From the NCBI GenBank assembly GCA_045631645.1, contig JAZQVC010000038.1, forward strand, positions 21,936 to 85,935: a stretch of DNA of 64,000 bases. Direction: 5' to 3'. The notes beneath the pieces are model-generated. The model searched no databases. It was not told the DNA's origin and was given only the letters and a program-made list of their open reading frames with translations. Each line of letters starts with the position of its first letter. The first letter of the stretch is position 1. The stretch is from SIG459 sp045631645 (GTDB lineage: Bacteria; Bacillota; Clostridia; Oscillospirales; Oscillospiraceae). A program made the translations under genes and the position numbers. Shown here in pieces: positions 52,342 to 61,581 of the stretch.

Positions 52342-55164
52342 TTAAAGAAGCTCTTTCAGATATTCTCCCGTGGCGCTTTCGGGGCAGTTTGCGCAGTCTT
52401 CGGGAGTTCCGGCAAAGACAAGTCTTCCTCCCCTATCGCCGCCTTCAGGTCCAAGATCAATAATATGATCGGCGCATTTTATAACATCCATATTATGCTC
52501 GATGATAACAATGGTGTTTCCGGCGTCAACAAGTTTTTGGAGAACATCTATAAGGCGGTGAACATCCGCAATATGAAGACCCGTTGTGGGCTCATCAAGG
52601 ACATAAACCGTACTGCCTGTACTGCGCTTGCTCAGCTCTGTTGCAAGCTTCACGCGCTGGGCTTCTCCTCCGGACAGAGTGGTCGAGGATTGACCCAGTT
52701 TTATATATCCGAGACCCACATCATAGAGGGTCTGAATCTTGTTTCTTATTTTGGGTATATTTTCGAAATATTCGAGAGCCTCTTCAACGGTCATATCCAG
52801 AACTTCGGCTATATTCTTTCCCTTATAGCGAACTTCAAGAGTTTCCCTATTATATCTCTTTCCCTTGCAAACATCGCAAGGCACATAAATATCGGGAAGG
52901 AAGTGCATTTCTATTTTCAGAAGACCGTCACCGGCGCAGGCTTCGCAGCGTCCGCCGCGGACATTGAAAGAAAATCTTCCCGGTCCGTAGCCGCGGATTC
53001 TTGCATCCTGAGTATCTGCAAAAAGATCACGAATATCGCTGAAAACTCCTGTATAGGTAGCAGGATTGGAACGGGGCGTGCGTCCGATGGGGCTTTGGTC
53101 AATGGCAATAATTTTGTCCACCTGTTCAAGGCCTTCAACTCCGTCACATTTGCCGGGGCGAAGCTTCATGCGGTTAAGCTCAACTCCGAGAGTTTTATAA
53201 AAAATCTCGTTAATAAGGCTGGACTTACCGCTTCCAGATACGCCCGTGACGCAGGTCATTACTCCAAGGGGAATTTCAACATCAATATTTTTGAGGTTAT
53301 TTTCCCTTGCACCGCGTATTGTTAAATGCTTTCCGTTGCACTTTCTGCGTTTTACAGGAACGGGAATGGACTTTTTGCCGCTGAGATACTGTCCCGTATA
53401 GCTCCTCTCGCAGGCGCATACCTCCTCAAGGCTTCCAGCGCAGACAACCTCGCCGCCATGAACACCGGCTCCCGGACCTATATCAACGATATAATCGGCA
53501 GCGCGCATTGTATCCTCGTCATGCTCAACGACAATAAGAGTGTTGCCAATATCGCGGAGATGCTTGAGTGTGTTGATAAGCTTATCATTATCCCTCTGAT
53601 GGAGACCTATTGAAGGCTCATCGAGAATATAAAGCACGCCCATAAGGCTTGAACCGATCTGGGTTGCCAGGCGAATTCTCTGACTTTCGCCGCCTGAAAG
53701 AGTGGCGCTGGAACGGGCAAGGTTAAGATAACCCAGACCAACGCTTTCAAGAAATTCAAGGCGGGAGATGATCTCCTTAATTATCCGCTCGCCTATCATT
53801 GCCTGTTTCTCACTAAGCACAAGCCCGCGGATAAATTTAAGCTCGTCTTCAATGCTCAGGCAGGTGAAATCATAAATATTCATTCCACCAACGGTTACGG
53901 CAAGAGCCTCCTTGCGCAGTCTGCGCCCCGCGCACTTGGGGCAGGGAGTTTCGCTCATGCACTGCTCAATTTCCTCTTTGACAAGGGCGCTCTGGGTTTC
54001 GAGATAACGGCGGTTAAGATTATTAACAACGCCCTCAAAGCTTTGAGAAAGAGTGCCGTGGCCGTTTTTACGTTCATAGAAAAGCTGAAGCTTCTCTCCT
54101 CCCGTGCCGTAGAGAATGGCATTTATTGCTTCCTTGCTCAGATTGGATATGGGCTCGTCCATATCAAAGCCGTATTTCTTTGAAAGGGCATCAAAATACA
54201 TCTTGGCAATGCTGTCACCCTTTACACTGTTCCAGCCGTTTGCCACAATGGCACCTTCTGAAATGGACAGACTTTTATCAGGTATTATAAGCTCGGGGTC
54301 AACCTGCATCTGAGTTCCAAGACCGGTGCATACAGGGCAGGCACCGTATGGATTGTTGAAGGAAAAAAGTCTGGGGCTAAGCTCATCAATGCTTATTCCG
54401 CAATCATCGCAGGCATAGTTCTGAGAAAACATAAGCTCACGCTGTTCGCCCACAATATCAACAACGATTATTCCGCCCGAAAGCTTACCCGCAGTCTCAA
54501 TAGAGTCGGTCAGGCGGCGAATAATATCGCTTTTGATAACAAGGCGATCAACAATTACCTCGATAGTATGCTTTTTATTTTTATCCAGCTTTATCTCTTC
54601 GCTCAGCTCATAGCTTATGCCGTCCACCCTTGCACGGACATATCCGCTTTTACGGGCATCATCAAAGATTTTGCTGTGTTCACCTTTTCTTCCCCTTATA
54701 ACTGGAGCAAGAATCTGTATTTTACTCCGCTCCGGCAAAAGCATAACCTGATCCACTATCTGGTCAATGGTCTGCTGGCGAATTTCCTTGCCGCACTTGG
54801 GACAATGGGGTGTGCCGATTCTCGCCCAAAGAAGACGGAGATAATCATAAATCTCCGTAACAGTTCCAACGGTGGAGCGAGGGTTTTTGCTGGTGGTTTT
54901 CTGGTCAATACTTATAGCGGGAGAAAGACCCTCGATATAGTCCACATCGGGCTTTTCCTTCTGTCCGAGAAACATTCTAGCATAGGAGGAAAGGCTTTCC
55001 ACATAGCGACGCTGACCTTCAGCATAAATAGTGTCGAAGGCCAGACTTGATTTTCCCGAGCCAGATAGGCCGGTGACGACAACCAGCTTGTCTCTCGGGA
55101 TCTCAAGGTCAATATTCTTCAGGTTATTTTCCCTGGCGCCTTTTATATAAATGCTTTCGCGCAT
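52342..55164 (-). CDS. uvrA: Excinuclease ABC subunit A
   Basis: This 940-residue ATPase finds DNA lesions with UvrB in nucleotide excision repair. Both ABC cassettes are complete: GLSGSGKSSLAFDTIYAEGQ near the N-terminus and GVSGSGKSSLINE in the second half, with signature motifs LSGGESQRI and LSGGEAQRV. Zinc modules with CPKCG-type and CEACAGDG motifs are present. Length is standard. It follows ybaK by 12 bases. uvrB is outside the window. Confidence 0.97.
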   Translation of the reverse strand: MRESIYIKGARENNLKNIDLEIPRDKLVVVTGLSGSGKSSLAFDTIYAEGQRRYVESLSSYARMFLGQKEKPDVDYIEGLSPAISIDQKTTSKNPRSTVGTVTEIYDYLRLLWARIGTPHCPKCGKEIRQQTIDQIVDQVMLLPERSKIQILAPVIRGRKGEHSKIFDDARKSGYVRARVDGISYELSEEIKLDKNKKHTIEVIVDRLVIKSDIIRRLTDSIETAGKLSGGIIVVDIVGEQRELMFSQNYACDDCGISIDELSPRLFSFNNPYGACPVCTGLGTQMQVDPELIIPDKSLSISEGAIVANGWNSVKGDSIAKMYFDALSKKYGFDMDEPISNLSKEAINAILYGTGGEKLQLFYERKNGHGTLSQSFEGVVNNLNRRYLETQSALVKEEIEQCMSETPCPKCAGRRLRKEALAVTVGGMNIYDFTCLSIEDELKFIRGLVLSEKQAMIGERIIKEIISRLEFLESVGLGYLNLARSSATLSGGESQRIRLATQIGSSLMGVLYILDEPSIGLHQRDNDKLINTLKHLRDIGNTLIVVEHDEDTMRAADYIVDIGPGAGVHGGEVVCAGSLEEVCACERSYTGQYLSGKKSIPVPVKRRKCNGKHLTIRGARENNLKNIDVEIPLGVMTCVTGVSGSGKSSLINEIFYKTLGVELNRMKLRPGKCDGVEGLEQVDKIIAIDQSPIGRTPRSNPATYTGVFSDIRDLFADTQDARIRGYGPGRFSFNVRGGRCEACAGDGLLKIEMHFLPDIYVPCDVCKGKRYNRETLEVRYKGKNIAEVLDMTVEEALEYFENIPKIRNKIQTLYDVGLGYIKLGQSSTTLSGGEAQRVKLATELSKRSTGSTVYVLDEPTTGLHIADVHRLIDVLQKLVDAGNTIVIIEHNMDVIKCADHIIDLGPEGGDRGGRLVFAGTPEDCANCPESATGEYLKELL

Positions 55165-55176
55165 TTTGCTTTCTCC

Positions 55177-55653
55177 TTAATCAATAACATCTGCGAAGCT
55201 GCCCTTTATAACTGCGGCAAGATCCGCAGGGGCACACTCAATCTGAGCGCCTATTTTTCCGGCGCTGAATATAATGCTCTCCTGTTCAAGAGCGGAAGAA
55301 TCGATTATCGTTCGAAATAACTTTTTCATTCCAATGGGGCTGCATCCGCCTCTGACATAACCAGTGAGAGCAGTCAGTTCAGATAAGGGAAGCATCGCAA
55401 CCGATTTCTCCCCCACCGCCTTGGCTGCTTTTTTTAATTCCAGTTCATGGGAAACAGGAATTACGAAAACATAATTTGTCTTACTTGCGCCTCTCGCAAC
55501 AAGAGTTTTGAAAACGCTTGCAGGATCTCTTCCTATGGATGCAGCGGCGGTGATACCGTCAACCGCCTCTCCTCCGTGAGAATATTCATGGGGTGTATAC
55601 TTTATCCTTTTCTGGTCAAGAATACGCATTGCATTGGTCTTTTGCTCTTTCAC
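55177..55653 (-). CDS. ybaK: Aminoacyl-tRNA deacylase, YbaK/EbsC family
   Basis: This protein of about 158 residues hydrolyses mischarged Cys-tRNA(Pro). The KTNAMRILDQKRIKY opening, the DGITAAASIGRDPASVFKT stretch and the catalytic lysine region in FKTLVARG are typical. The GTG at 55653 has GGTGAT 7 bases upstream and matches the family start; other GTGs a few codons upstream overlap that site. It is the first gene of the ybaK-uvrA-recD2-comF-mreB run. Confidence 0.9.
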   Translation of the reverse strand: MKEQKTNAMRILDQKRIKYTPHEYSHGGEAVDGITAAASIGRDPASVFKTLVARGASKTNYVFVIPVSHELELKKAAKAVGEKSVAMLPLSELTALTGYVRGGCSPIGMKKLFRTIIDSSALEQESIIFSAGKIGAQIECAPADLAAVIKGSFADVID

Positions 55654-55760
55654 GGACACAATCACCCCATTTTCTTTCTATTTTAATATTATACACATAA
55701 TCTCCATTCAATTCAATATCGCTCTTAGGGATGAGATGCAAAATATTAATAAGGAAAGTA

Positions 55761-55789
55761 TTGACAAGACATAGAGCTTATGCTAATAT
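55761..55789 (+). promoter_or_regulatory. Strong promoter of the tRNA-Ser pair
   Basis: TTGACA (55761-55766) and TAATAT (55784-55789) are 17 bases apart, and the -10 is extended by TGC. The start would be near 55796, 12 bases before the first tRNA. Confidence 0.75.
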
Positions 55790-55807
55790 ATTTGGGCGAC
55801 CACATTT

Positions 55808-55899
55808 GGAGAAGTACCCAAGAGGCCGAAGGGGCTCCCCTGCTAAGGGAGTAGTACGTGTTGAGCGTAGCATGGGTTCAAATCCCATCTTCTCCGCCA
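55808..55899 (+). tRNA. tRNA-Ser (anticodon GCT)
   Basis: A 92-base tRNA with the long variable arm of serine tRNAs and an encoded CCA (55897-55899). The stem CTCCC/GGGAG closes the loop CTGCTAA, giving anticodon GCT, which reads AGC and AGT. Confidence 0.95.
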
Positions 55900-55929
55900 A
55901 AAGACGCCGAGAATTCTCGGCGTCTTTTC
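55899..55929 (+). terminator. Terminator between the two tRNA-Ser genes
   Basis: A long palindromic stem (about 55902-55911 with 55916-55925) has an AATT core and ends in a TTTT run. Confidence 0.75.
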
Positions 55930-55942
55930 ACTAATAAAATAT

Positions 55943-56030
55943 GGAGAGTTACCGAAGTGGTCATAACGGGGCGGTCTTGAAAACCGTTAGGCGAACAGCC
56001 ACAGGGGTTCGAATCCCTTACTCTCCGCCA
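55943..56030 (+). tRNA. tRNA-Ser (anticodon TGA)
   Basis: An 88-base serine tRNA with a long variable arm and an encoded CCA (56028-56030). The stem GCGGT/ACCGT closes the loop CTTGAAA, giving anticodon TGA, which reads the UCN box. Confidence 0.95.
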
Positions 56031-56032
56031 AA

Positions 56033-56067
56033 AAGAACAGTCACCTTTATGGTGGCTGTTTTTTTCT
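56033..56067 (+). terminator. Terminator after the second tRNA-Ser
   Basis: A 10-bp stem with one mismatch (56036-56045 with 56051-56060) is followed by a seven-T run. Confidence 0.82.
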
Positions 56068-56141
56068 TCTCACTCACATCATTGAAATGCATAAGCATAG
56101 GTGATATAATAAGTTAAACTATGGATCAGGAGGCGATACTG

Positions 56142-56813
56142 ATGTCATCGAAGCTTTTCTTTGAAGCAATTATTAAATTCCTTCTCGGAGTTTTGCTTGT
56201 CGGTATCCTTATTTTCCTGCCCGCCGGAACACTTGCTTTCCAAAACGGATTGCTGCTTATGACGCTTTTGTTTATCCCCATGTTTATTGCCGGGATCATC
56301 ATGATGACAAAAAATCCCGCTCTTTTGCGCAAGCGTCTTAACGCCAAAGAAAAACAATCTGACCAAAGCCTTGTTGTAAAGCTCAGCGGCTTAATGTTTC
56401 TCGCAGGATTTATTATCGCGGGACTTGGTCACCGTTTCGCTTGGTTTATGCTACCCAAAGTTTTCGTCATTATAGGTGCGGTAATATTTCTGATCTCCTA
56501 CGCTCTTTACGGGGAGGTTTTGAGAGAAAACGCCTATCTCAGCCGAACGATTGAGGTTCAGGAAGGTCAAAAGCTTATCGACACAGGTCTTTACGGCATA
56601 GTAAGACACCCCATGTATACTGCAACGCTTTTCCTGTTCCTATCAATTCCTCTTATTCTCGGTTCTCTCTACGCTTTTATAATTTTTCTTATTTATCCCT
56701 TCATTATTGCCAAAAGACTTTTGAGCGAAGAGGATTTCCTTGAAAAAGAGCTTGAAGGCTATAAAGAATATAAGAGCAAAGTCAGATGGAGACTTATTCC
56801 ATTTATCTGGTAA
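56142..56813 (+). CDS. Isoprenylcysteine carboxylmethyltransferase-like membrane methyltransferase
   Basis: This 223-residue membrane protein belongs to the ICMT/DUF1295-type family. It has about five transmembrane helices and the C-terminal signature GLYGIVRHPMYTATLF, with the SAM-binding residues of the RHPMY type. Bacterial homologues methylate or reduce diverse lipids, so a phospholipid or small isoprenoid substrate is possible. I choose the ATG at 56142, with AGGAGG 8 bases upstream, over the ATG at 56121. It heads a four-gene run. Confidence 0.82.
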   Translation: MSSKLFFEAIIKFLLGVLLVGILIFLPAGTLAFQNGLLLMTLLFIPMFIAGIIMMTKNPALLRKRLNAKEKQSDQSLVVKLSGLMFLAGFIIAGLGHRFAWFMLPKVFVIIGAVIFLISYALYGEVLRENAYLSRTIEVQEGQKLIDTGLYGIVRHPMYTATLFLFLSIPLILGSLYAFIIFLIYPFIIAKRLLSEEDFLEKELEGYKEYKSKVRWRLIPFIW

Positions 56814-56826
56814 AGGAGCGTGAAAT

Positions 56827-57153
56827 ATGGATAACAATATCACTATCAATGATCTTGATCTTAAGGTCAGAAGCTATATGTTCCTGAAGAAAAATGATCT
56901 TTTTATCCTTCCCGATATTTGCAAAAAGCTTGACGAAGGTATTGAGGAGCTCTTAAAAATGCCCTTCGTAACCGAGAAAGTTTCCATCAACATTCTCATG
57001 GCGGTAAAGACCTACGGCTACCCTTCCGAAAAGCTTGTTGACGAATATCTCGCGAAGCACAGAAGCGACTACGGTGATAAAAGCGAGCTTCTTGCCCTTT
57101 GGGATGAACTTCAAAAATATCTGCACGAATTTGTTCCTGCAGAAGAAATATAA
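56827..57153 (+). CDS. Hypothetical protein (108 aa)
   Basis: This 108-residue soluble protein is acidic and mostly helical, with the stretch KLDEGIEELLKMP near the middle. There is no signal, membrane helix or known motif. It starts 13 bases after the ICMT-like gene, with GGAG upstream, and precedes a membrane protein by 18 bases. I recognise no family. The tight spacing marks it as a real gene. Confidence 0.6.
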   Translation: MDNNITINDLDLKVRSYMFLKKNDLFILPDICKKLDEGIEELLKMPFVTEKVSINILMAVKTYGYPSEKLVDEYLAKHRSDYGDKSELLALWDELQKYLHEFVPAEEI

Positions 57154-57171
57154 AAACAGGAGGATACTTAT

Positions 57172-57855
57172 ATGGCACCCTATTACAACGGTTTTATGCA
57201 TGATTTTTCCGATTTCGGACTTGCAAACCCAGATCTAAAAATATTCCTGATAATATACATCGCAGTTATCGCTACTGTCCTGCTGCTGTTTTTACTTCCC
57301 CAGTATATAATGCTTTCCATTAGCTATACCTGCATCGGCAAACGCAGCGGAGTTAAAGCCTCCTGGCTGGCATGGATCCCCGTGGCAAGATACTGGACCA
57401 TCGGCGCCATTGTGGATAAATATGACGAGCGCGTTCTCGGCGTGAAGCGCCGCTTCCGCATTGTTCTGCTCATTTTCGCAATCGTTTATATTCTCTCCAT
57501 CATATCTTTCATCAGCGGTATATTATCCTTGATTCCCCTTATCATTAATGCCATTCAGGGAAATTCCACCGATGTTTTCGCCAACATTATGACCCTTATA
57601 CTTGGCCTTGAATCCGGCATTTCCGGCATGACTTATTCGAGCCTCATTCTCGTCGCTCTCTACTATGTCTGCCTTTACAAAATTTTTGAATCTCTCAGCC
57701 CCAACAATGCAATTTTGTTCCTCGCTCTGAGCCTTGTAATTCCCCTGTTTATGCCCATTTGCCTCCTTGTTATCCGCAAAAAGGGCTATTGCGCAGCCGA
57801 TGAGAAGGCCGAAGAAATTTCCGAAGCTGTCCGCATAGGCTGGTATGAAAGCTGA
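57172..57855 (+). CDS. Membrane protein of unknown function
   Basis: This 227-residue protein has about four to five transmembrane helices (roughly 23-48, 93-135, 150-175 and 185-205) and a charged C-terminal tail. Between the first two helices lies a loop with CIGKRSGVKASWLAWIPVAR, a pattern seen in uncharacterised membrane proteins that are small and lipid-facing. No catalytic motif is visible. It overlaps the next gene by 11 bases and follows the 108-residue gene by 18, so all four genes look like one transcript. Confidence 0.68.
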   Translation: MAPYYNGFMHDFSDFGLANPDLKIFLIIYIAVIATVLLLFLLPQYIMLSISYTCIGKRSGVKASWLAWIPVARYWTIGAIVDKYDERVLGVKRRFRIVLLIFAIVYILSIISFISGILSLIPLIINAIQGNSTDVFANIMTLILGLESGISGMTYSSLILVALYYVCLYKIFESLSPNNAILFLALSLVIPLFMPICLLVIRKKGYCAADEKAEEISEAVRIGWYES

Positions 57856-58591
57856 TATGGTAAACACCTCACCTGCCGCCACCATATTGAGCAGCTCCCC
57901 CTGTCTTTTGGGCGAGGAAAAGCTCAACAGCGCTAACGGCTTCACTGACACTCTTTCCAAACATCTACCCTCACCCATTCGCTGTCTCTTCATAAGTTCC
58001 GACAGAGATAATCATGCGTTTACAGAAGGCCATGGATACGCCATAAAACGCAGCTTTGAAGCAAGCGGATTTGTTTTCTCCGACTACACTCTGCTTGACG
58101 GGCAAAACGAAGCTCAGGCAAATGAGCTCATCTCCTGCGCAGATCTCATTATTCTTGCGGGAGGACATGTACCCACCCAGAACCGTTTTTTCGCCCATAT
58201 AAGCCTTCGCGCTCTTCTTAAGGGCTTTTCAAGGATCATCCTCGGAATCAGCGCAGGAAGCATGAATTCGGCCGATACAGTTTATGTTCAGCCAGAAGAA
58301 GAGGGAGAGAGCATTGACCCCGATTTCATCCGCTTCACACAGGGGCTTGGTCTTTGCAAGGCGCAGATACTCCCCCACTATAATCAAGTTTGGGACAGTT
58401 ATCTTGACGGAAAACGCCTTTTTGAGGATATTACATTTGCCGACAGTTACGGCAATCGCTTCACCGTTTTGCCCGACGGAAGCTACGTTTTATGCGAAAA
58501 TGGCACAGAAACGGTTCACGGAGAAGCCTATATAATCGAAAACGGCTCAATGAAAAAAATCTGTGAGAACGGTAAATTTGTAAAACTATAA
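57845..58591 (+). CDS. Peptidase S51-like protein (dipeptidase E / cyanophycinase superfamily)
   Basis: This 248-residue protein has the class I glutamine amidotransferase-like fold of S51 peptidases. The nucleophile elbow is GISAGSMNSA (Ser), with LAGGHVPTQN before it and a candidate histidine in ILPHYN. Such enzymes cleave Asp-containing dipeptides or related isopeptides. It overlaps the membrane protein by 11 bases, so translation is probably coupled. The substrate is unknown. A terminator shared with the aldo/keto reductase follows. Confidence 0.8.
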   Translation: MKADMVNTSPAATILSSSPCLLGEEKLNSANGFTDTLSKHLPSPIRCLFISSDRDNHAFTEGHGYAIKRSFEASGFVFSDYTLLDGQNEAQANELISCADLIILAGGHVPTQNRFFAHISLRALLKGFSRIILGISAGSMNSADTVYVQPEEEGESIDPDFIRFTQGLGLCKAQILPHYNQVWDSYLDGKRLFEDITFADSYGNRFTVLPDGSYVLCENGTETVHGEAYIIENGSMKKICENGKFVKL

Positions 58592-58627
58592 AAAACAGAG
58601 GACTTAAATAGTCCTCTGTTTTTTATT
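58590..58627. terminator. Bidirectional terminator between the S51 and aldo/keto reductase genes
   Basis: A perfect stem (about 58593-58603 with 58611-58621) is flanked by A- and T-runs. Confidence 0.87.
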
Positions 58628-59804
58628 AGAATCTTTTAAGTTTTTGATTAGCCTTGAGAACCGCCCTATATATAGGAATCTCAAGTTCTTTTTTAACCTT
58701 TTCGAGTTCTGCAGGAATATCAATTGTCTGCGGACAATGCTTGACGCATTTACCGCATCCAATGCAGTTTGACGCAGGTGTGGGCGTTTTTCTAAGCGCA
58801 GTGCACATTGCGTAGTCAAACAAGCCCCAGAACTTTGATTCAGTATATCGTCTGTTGTAAGCAGAAAAACAGCCCGGTATATCAACATTCTTCGGGCAAG
58901 GCATGCAATAAGCGCAACCGGTGCAGCCAACTTTCATTTTGGAGTTGATAGCTCTAACAACCCTCTGCAGCATCTCGGCATCTGCATCGCTCAGCTCACC
59001 GATCTGTGCATTGGAAGCCGACGCAGCATTCTCTCTTATCATATCCATTGAGTTCATACCGGAAAGAACACAGGTCACTTCCGGCTGGTTCCAAAGCCAT
59101 CTGAAAGACCACTCGGCAGGACTGCGTTTAACTGGATAAGAACTGAATATATGCTTTGCCTCCTCGGGCAAGCCCTTTACAAGCTTACCGCCACGGAGAG
59201 GTTCCATAATTATAACAGGAAGTCCCTTGGAGTTGGCATACTGGAGACCTCTTCTGCCCGCCTGAGAATGCTCGTCCATATAGTTATACTGAATCATGCA
59301 TATATCCCAATCATATGCATCCACCAAAGCGCAGAACATATCGGAATTGCCATGATAGGAAAAACCAATCTGCTTTATCGCACCGCTTGCCTTTTTTTCA
59401 GCAATCCAGTCCTCAATGCCCATAGCTTTAAGACGATCAAAAGTTCCGGTATCAGTAAGCATATGCATCAGATAATAATCAATGTGGTCGGTGCGCAAAC
59501 GCTCTAACTGTTCCTGAAAATGCCTTTCAAGCCCTTCCCTGCTGCGAATGAGATAGTGAGGAAGTTTTGTCGTTATGTAAACCTCATCGCGAACTTTGTT
59601 CTTTTCAAGAAGCTCGCCGAGAACGCTCTCGCTTCCCGGATAAACATAGGCGGTATCGAAATAGTTCACACCAAGGGCAATAGCCTCCATCAGTTCTTTT
59701 TCAGTTTCTGCTATATTAATTGCCCCAAGTTTGCGCTGAAAACGCATGCAACCGAAACCAAGGGTGGATATCTTATTGCCGTATTTATCAAGACGATAAT
59801 TCAT
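58626..59804 (-). CDS. Aldo/keto reductase with C-terminal 2x[4Fe-4S] ferredoxin domain
   Basis: This protein of about 392 residues combines an aldo/keto reductase barrel (about 1-290) with two C-terminal [4Fe-4S] clusters. The catalytic tetrad is visible: Asp and Tyr in YFDTAYVYPGS, Lys in ITTKLP and His in YYLMHML. The clusters lie in CTGCAYCMPCP and CIGCGKCVKHCP. Such proteins can draw electrons from ferredoxin and fit an anaerobe. I choose the ATG at 59804, which matches the family start; an ATG at 59825 adds seven residues and is possible. It is transcribed alone. Substrate unknown. Confidence 0.88.
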   Translation of the reverse strand: MNYRLDKYGNKISTLGFGCMRFQRKLGAINIAETEKELMEAIALGVNYFDTAYVYPGSESVLGELLEKNKVRDEVYITTKLPHYLIRSREGLERHFQEQLERLRTDHIDYYLMHMLTDTGTFDRLKAMGIEDWIAEKKASGAIKQIGFSYHGNSDMFCALVDAYDWDICMIQYNYMDEHSQAGRRGLQYANSKGLPVIIMEPLRGGKLVKGLPEEAKHIFSSYPVKRSPAEWSFRWLWNQPEVTCVLSGMNSMDMIRENAASASNAQIGELSDADAEMLQRVVRAINSKMKVGCTGCAYCMPCPKNVDIPGCFSAYNRRYTESKFWGLFDYAMCTALRKTPTPASNCIGCGKCVKHCPQTIDIPAELEKVKKELEIPIYRAVLKANQKLKRF

Positions 59805-59883
59805 GTTGAACTTTGCCCCAGTCATTAATTTGAATAAACCAATTCTAACTTATCTTCCTGTCTTTTGCAACGGCTTAAAACGG

Positions 59884-59918
59884 AAAAAGGAGCAGCATAT
59901 GCTGCTCCTTTTTTTATT
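59884..59918 (-). terminator. Terminator of the HprK/PqqD/ABC operon
   Basis: A 12-bp self-complementary stem (59887-59898 with 59899-59910), which must open at its CATATG centre, has A- and T-runs on both sides. On the minus strand it ends the operon that runs in from beyond base 64000. Confidence 0.8.
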
Positions 59919-61581
59919 TAGATTTCACATCAATGACATAAATTTCGCCATCAGAAAGCTCCAACTTCAGGTCGCATAGTTCCAACGCGGCGCTGCGGTG
60001 GGTAACAGCAACAATCGTCCTTCCGGGGAGATCAGAAAGCCGCTGAAGCACAGTTTTCTCGGTATCCTCATCCAAAGCGGATGTGCACTCATCCAAAAGC
60101 AATACCGGAGCACCGCCCAGTACGGCTCTTGCAATTGCAAGGCGCTGAGCCTGTCCCTCGGATAGTCCCGCGCCGCTCTCGCCGAGGACTGTATCCAATC
60201 CATCGGGCAGCGGCGACAGAAATTCATCCATGGCGCTGGCATATATAGCCTCTTCCAGAGCCTTTTCATCGGCATCGGAACGAACAATGGTAAGGTTTTC
60301 GCGGATAGTGCCGCTGAGAAGCAGATTTCCCTGAGGAACATAGGCAAAAAGCCGCCTTGTGCTGCGGTCAATCGCTATGCATTCTTCGGACTGCAGATAC
60401 AGCTTTCCGCTATCAGGCTTAAAAATACCAAGCATGAGCTTCAGCAATGTGCTTTTTCCTATACCGGAATGACCGGCAATAACGGCAAAGCTGCCCTTCG
60501 GTAGTCTGAAGGATGCATCATTAAGAATGGCGTCGCGATCATAGGAAAAGCAAAGATCTTCGGCGCATATGCATTCCAAATCATTATAAAGTTCCTGAGC
60601 ATCAGCATCGATAGGCTCCGGTTCGCCCTGAATCTCCTCAAGCTCCATAAGACGCTCGGCAGAAGCAAGCATTGCCATATATTTCGGAATGATACCAGAA
60701 AGACCAACAAAGGGAGACTGAAGCTGAGCCACCAATTGGGTAATGGCGGTAAGAGATCCAAATGTCATCTGTCCAAGCAGAAGACGGAAAGCGCACCAAG
60801 CCAGAGCAAGAAAGCCCAAGCCATAGGACAAAATACTAACTCCCATGTTGGCGCCGAGAGAGAGATTTTTCCTCTTCCTCTCCGCCTCGTAGCGCTGGTC
60901 GAGAAGCTTGTCGCTGCGCTGTTCAAGCTCAGCAGAAGCATCCATGGCCTGCACCATCAGAAGCTTTTCAATAGCCTCCTGCAAAAGTCCGGAGACTTTT
61001 CCGTTATGCTCGGCCACACGCTTATGAAGCTGTTTTATTTTCTTTCTCAGCAAGCCGGTGGCAAGAATTGCAGCAACGCCGAGAGCCACAATAATGAGGG
61101 TGAATCTTCCATCAAGAGCCGCAAGAACCGCAACCGCGGCCACTACACGGACAAGCATTGCCGAAAGGCCGGGAAGGACACCCAATATCCCCTCATCAAC
61201 CGTGCGTACATCGTTATTAAGACGGTTGAGAAGCTCAGCACTATGATAAGCGGAAACCTCTGAGTAATCGCCGTGGAGAAGTCCATGGAGAATATTTTTC
61301 TTCCAGTCTCTGTCCAACTCTGCTTGCAGTCTGTCATGAAAATGGCGATAGATGGCAAGGCAGAGAAGCAACGCAACGATTATAGCCGCCTGAACAATGC
61401 AGGCGTGAATAAATTCCACGCGCAGACCGCTTACTGCGCTGTCAATTACATTGCGGCTGCCCAAAGCGAAAAGAACGCCGAAAACCGCTTGCCCAATATG
61501 CGCAAGGCACATTAGCAATATCGCCGGAATTCTCCGGCGAATACGCTTTATCAGCCATATAAGAGCTGTTTTTTTAATCAT
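59914..61581 (-). CDS. ABC exporter (half-transporter) of the HprK/PqqD operon
   Basis: This 555-residue protein has six transmembrane helices and one ATP-binding domain. The Walker A is GHSGIGKSTLLK, the signature is LSEGQAQRLA (a changed LSGGQ) and the Walker B ends in LLLDECTSALD. It should work as a homodimer and export a peptide or lipid. No N-terminal peptidase (C39) domain is present, so cleavage of any cargo would need a separate protease, which the next gene may supply. I choose the ATG at 61581, with GGAG 9 bases upstream. It overlaps the peptidase gene by 4 bases. Confidence 0.87.
   Translation of the reverse strand: MIKKTALIWLIKRIRRRIPAILLMCLAHIGQAVFGVLFALGSRNVIDSAVSGLRVEFIHACIVQAAIIVALLLCLAIYRHFHDRLQAELDRDWKKNILHGLLHGDYSEVSAYHSAELLNRLNNDVRTVDEGILGVLPGLSAMLVRVVAAVAVLAALDGRFTLIIVALGVAAILATGLLRKKIKQLHKRVAEHNGKVSGLLQEAIEKLLMVQAMDASAELEQRSDKLLDQRYEAERKRKNLSLGANMGVSILSYGLGFLALAWCAFRLLLGQMTFGSLTAITQLVAQLQSPFVGLSGIIPKYMAMLASAERLMELEEIQGEPEPIDADAQELYNDLECICAEDLCFSYDRDAILNDASFRLPKGSFAVIAGHSGIGKSTLLKLMLGIFKPDSGKLYLQSEECIAIDRSTRRLFAYVPQGNLLLSGTIRENLTIVRSDADEKALEEAIYASAMDEFLSPLPDGLDTVLGESGAGLSEGQAQRLAIARAVLGGAPVLLLDECTSALDEDTEKTVLQRLSDLPGRTIVAVTHRSAALELCDLKLELSDGEIYVIDVKSK

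Noticed and set aside
52321..53325. A 334-codon open frame opposite the 3' part of uvrA
   Set aside because: UvrA is unambiguous here; the opposite frame has no supporting features.
60736..61263. A 175-codon open frame opposite the ABC exporter
   Set aside because: Antisense shadow within a clear transmembrane/ABC gene, with no ribosome site.
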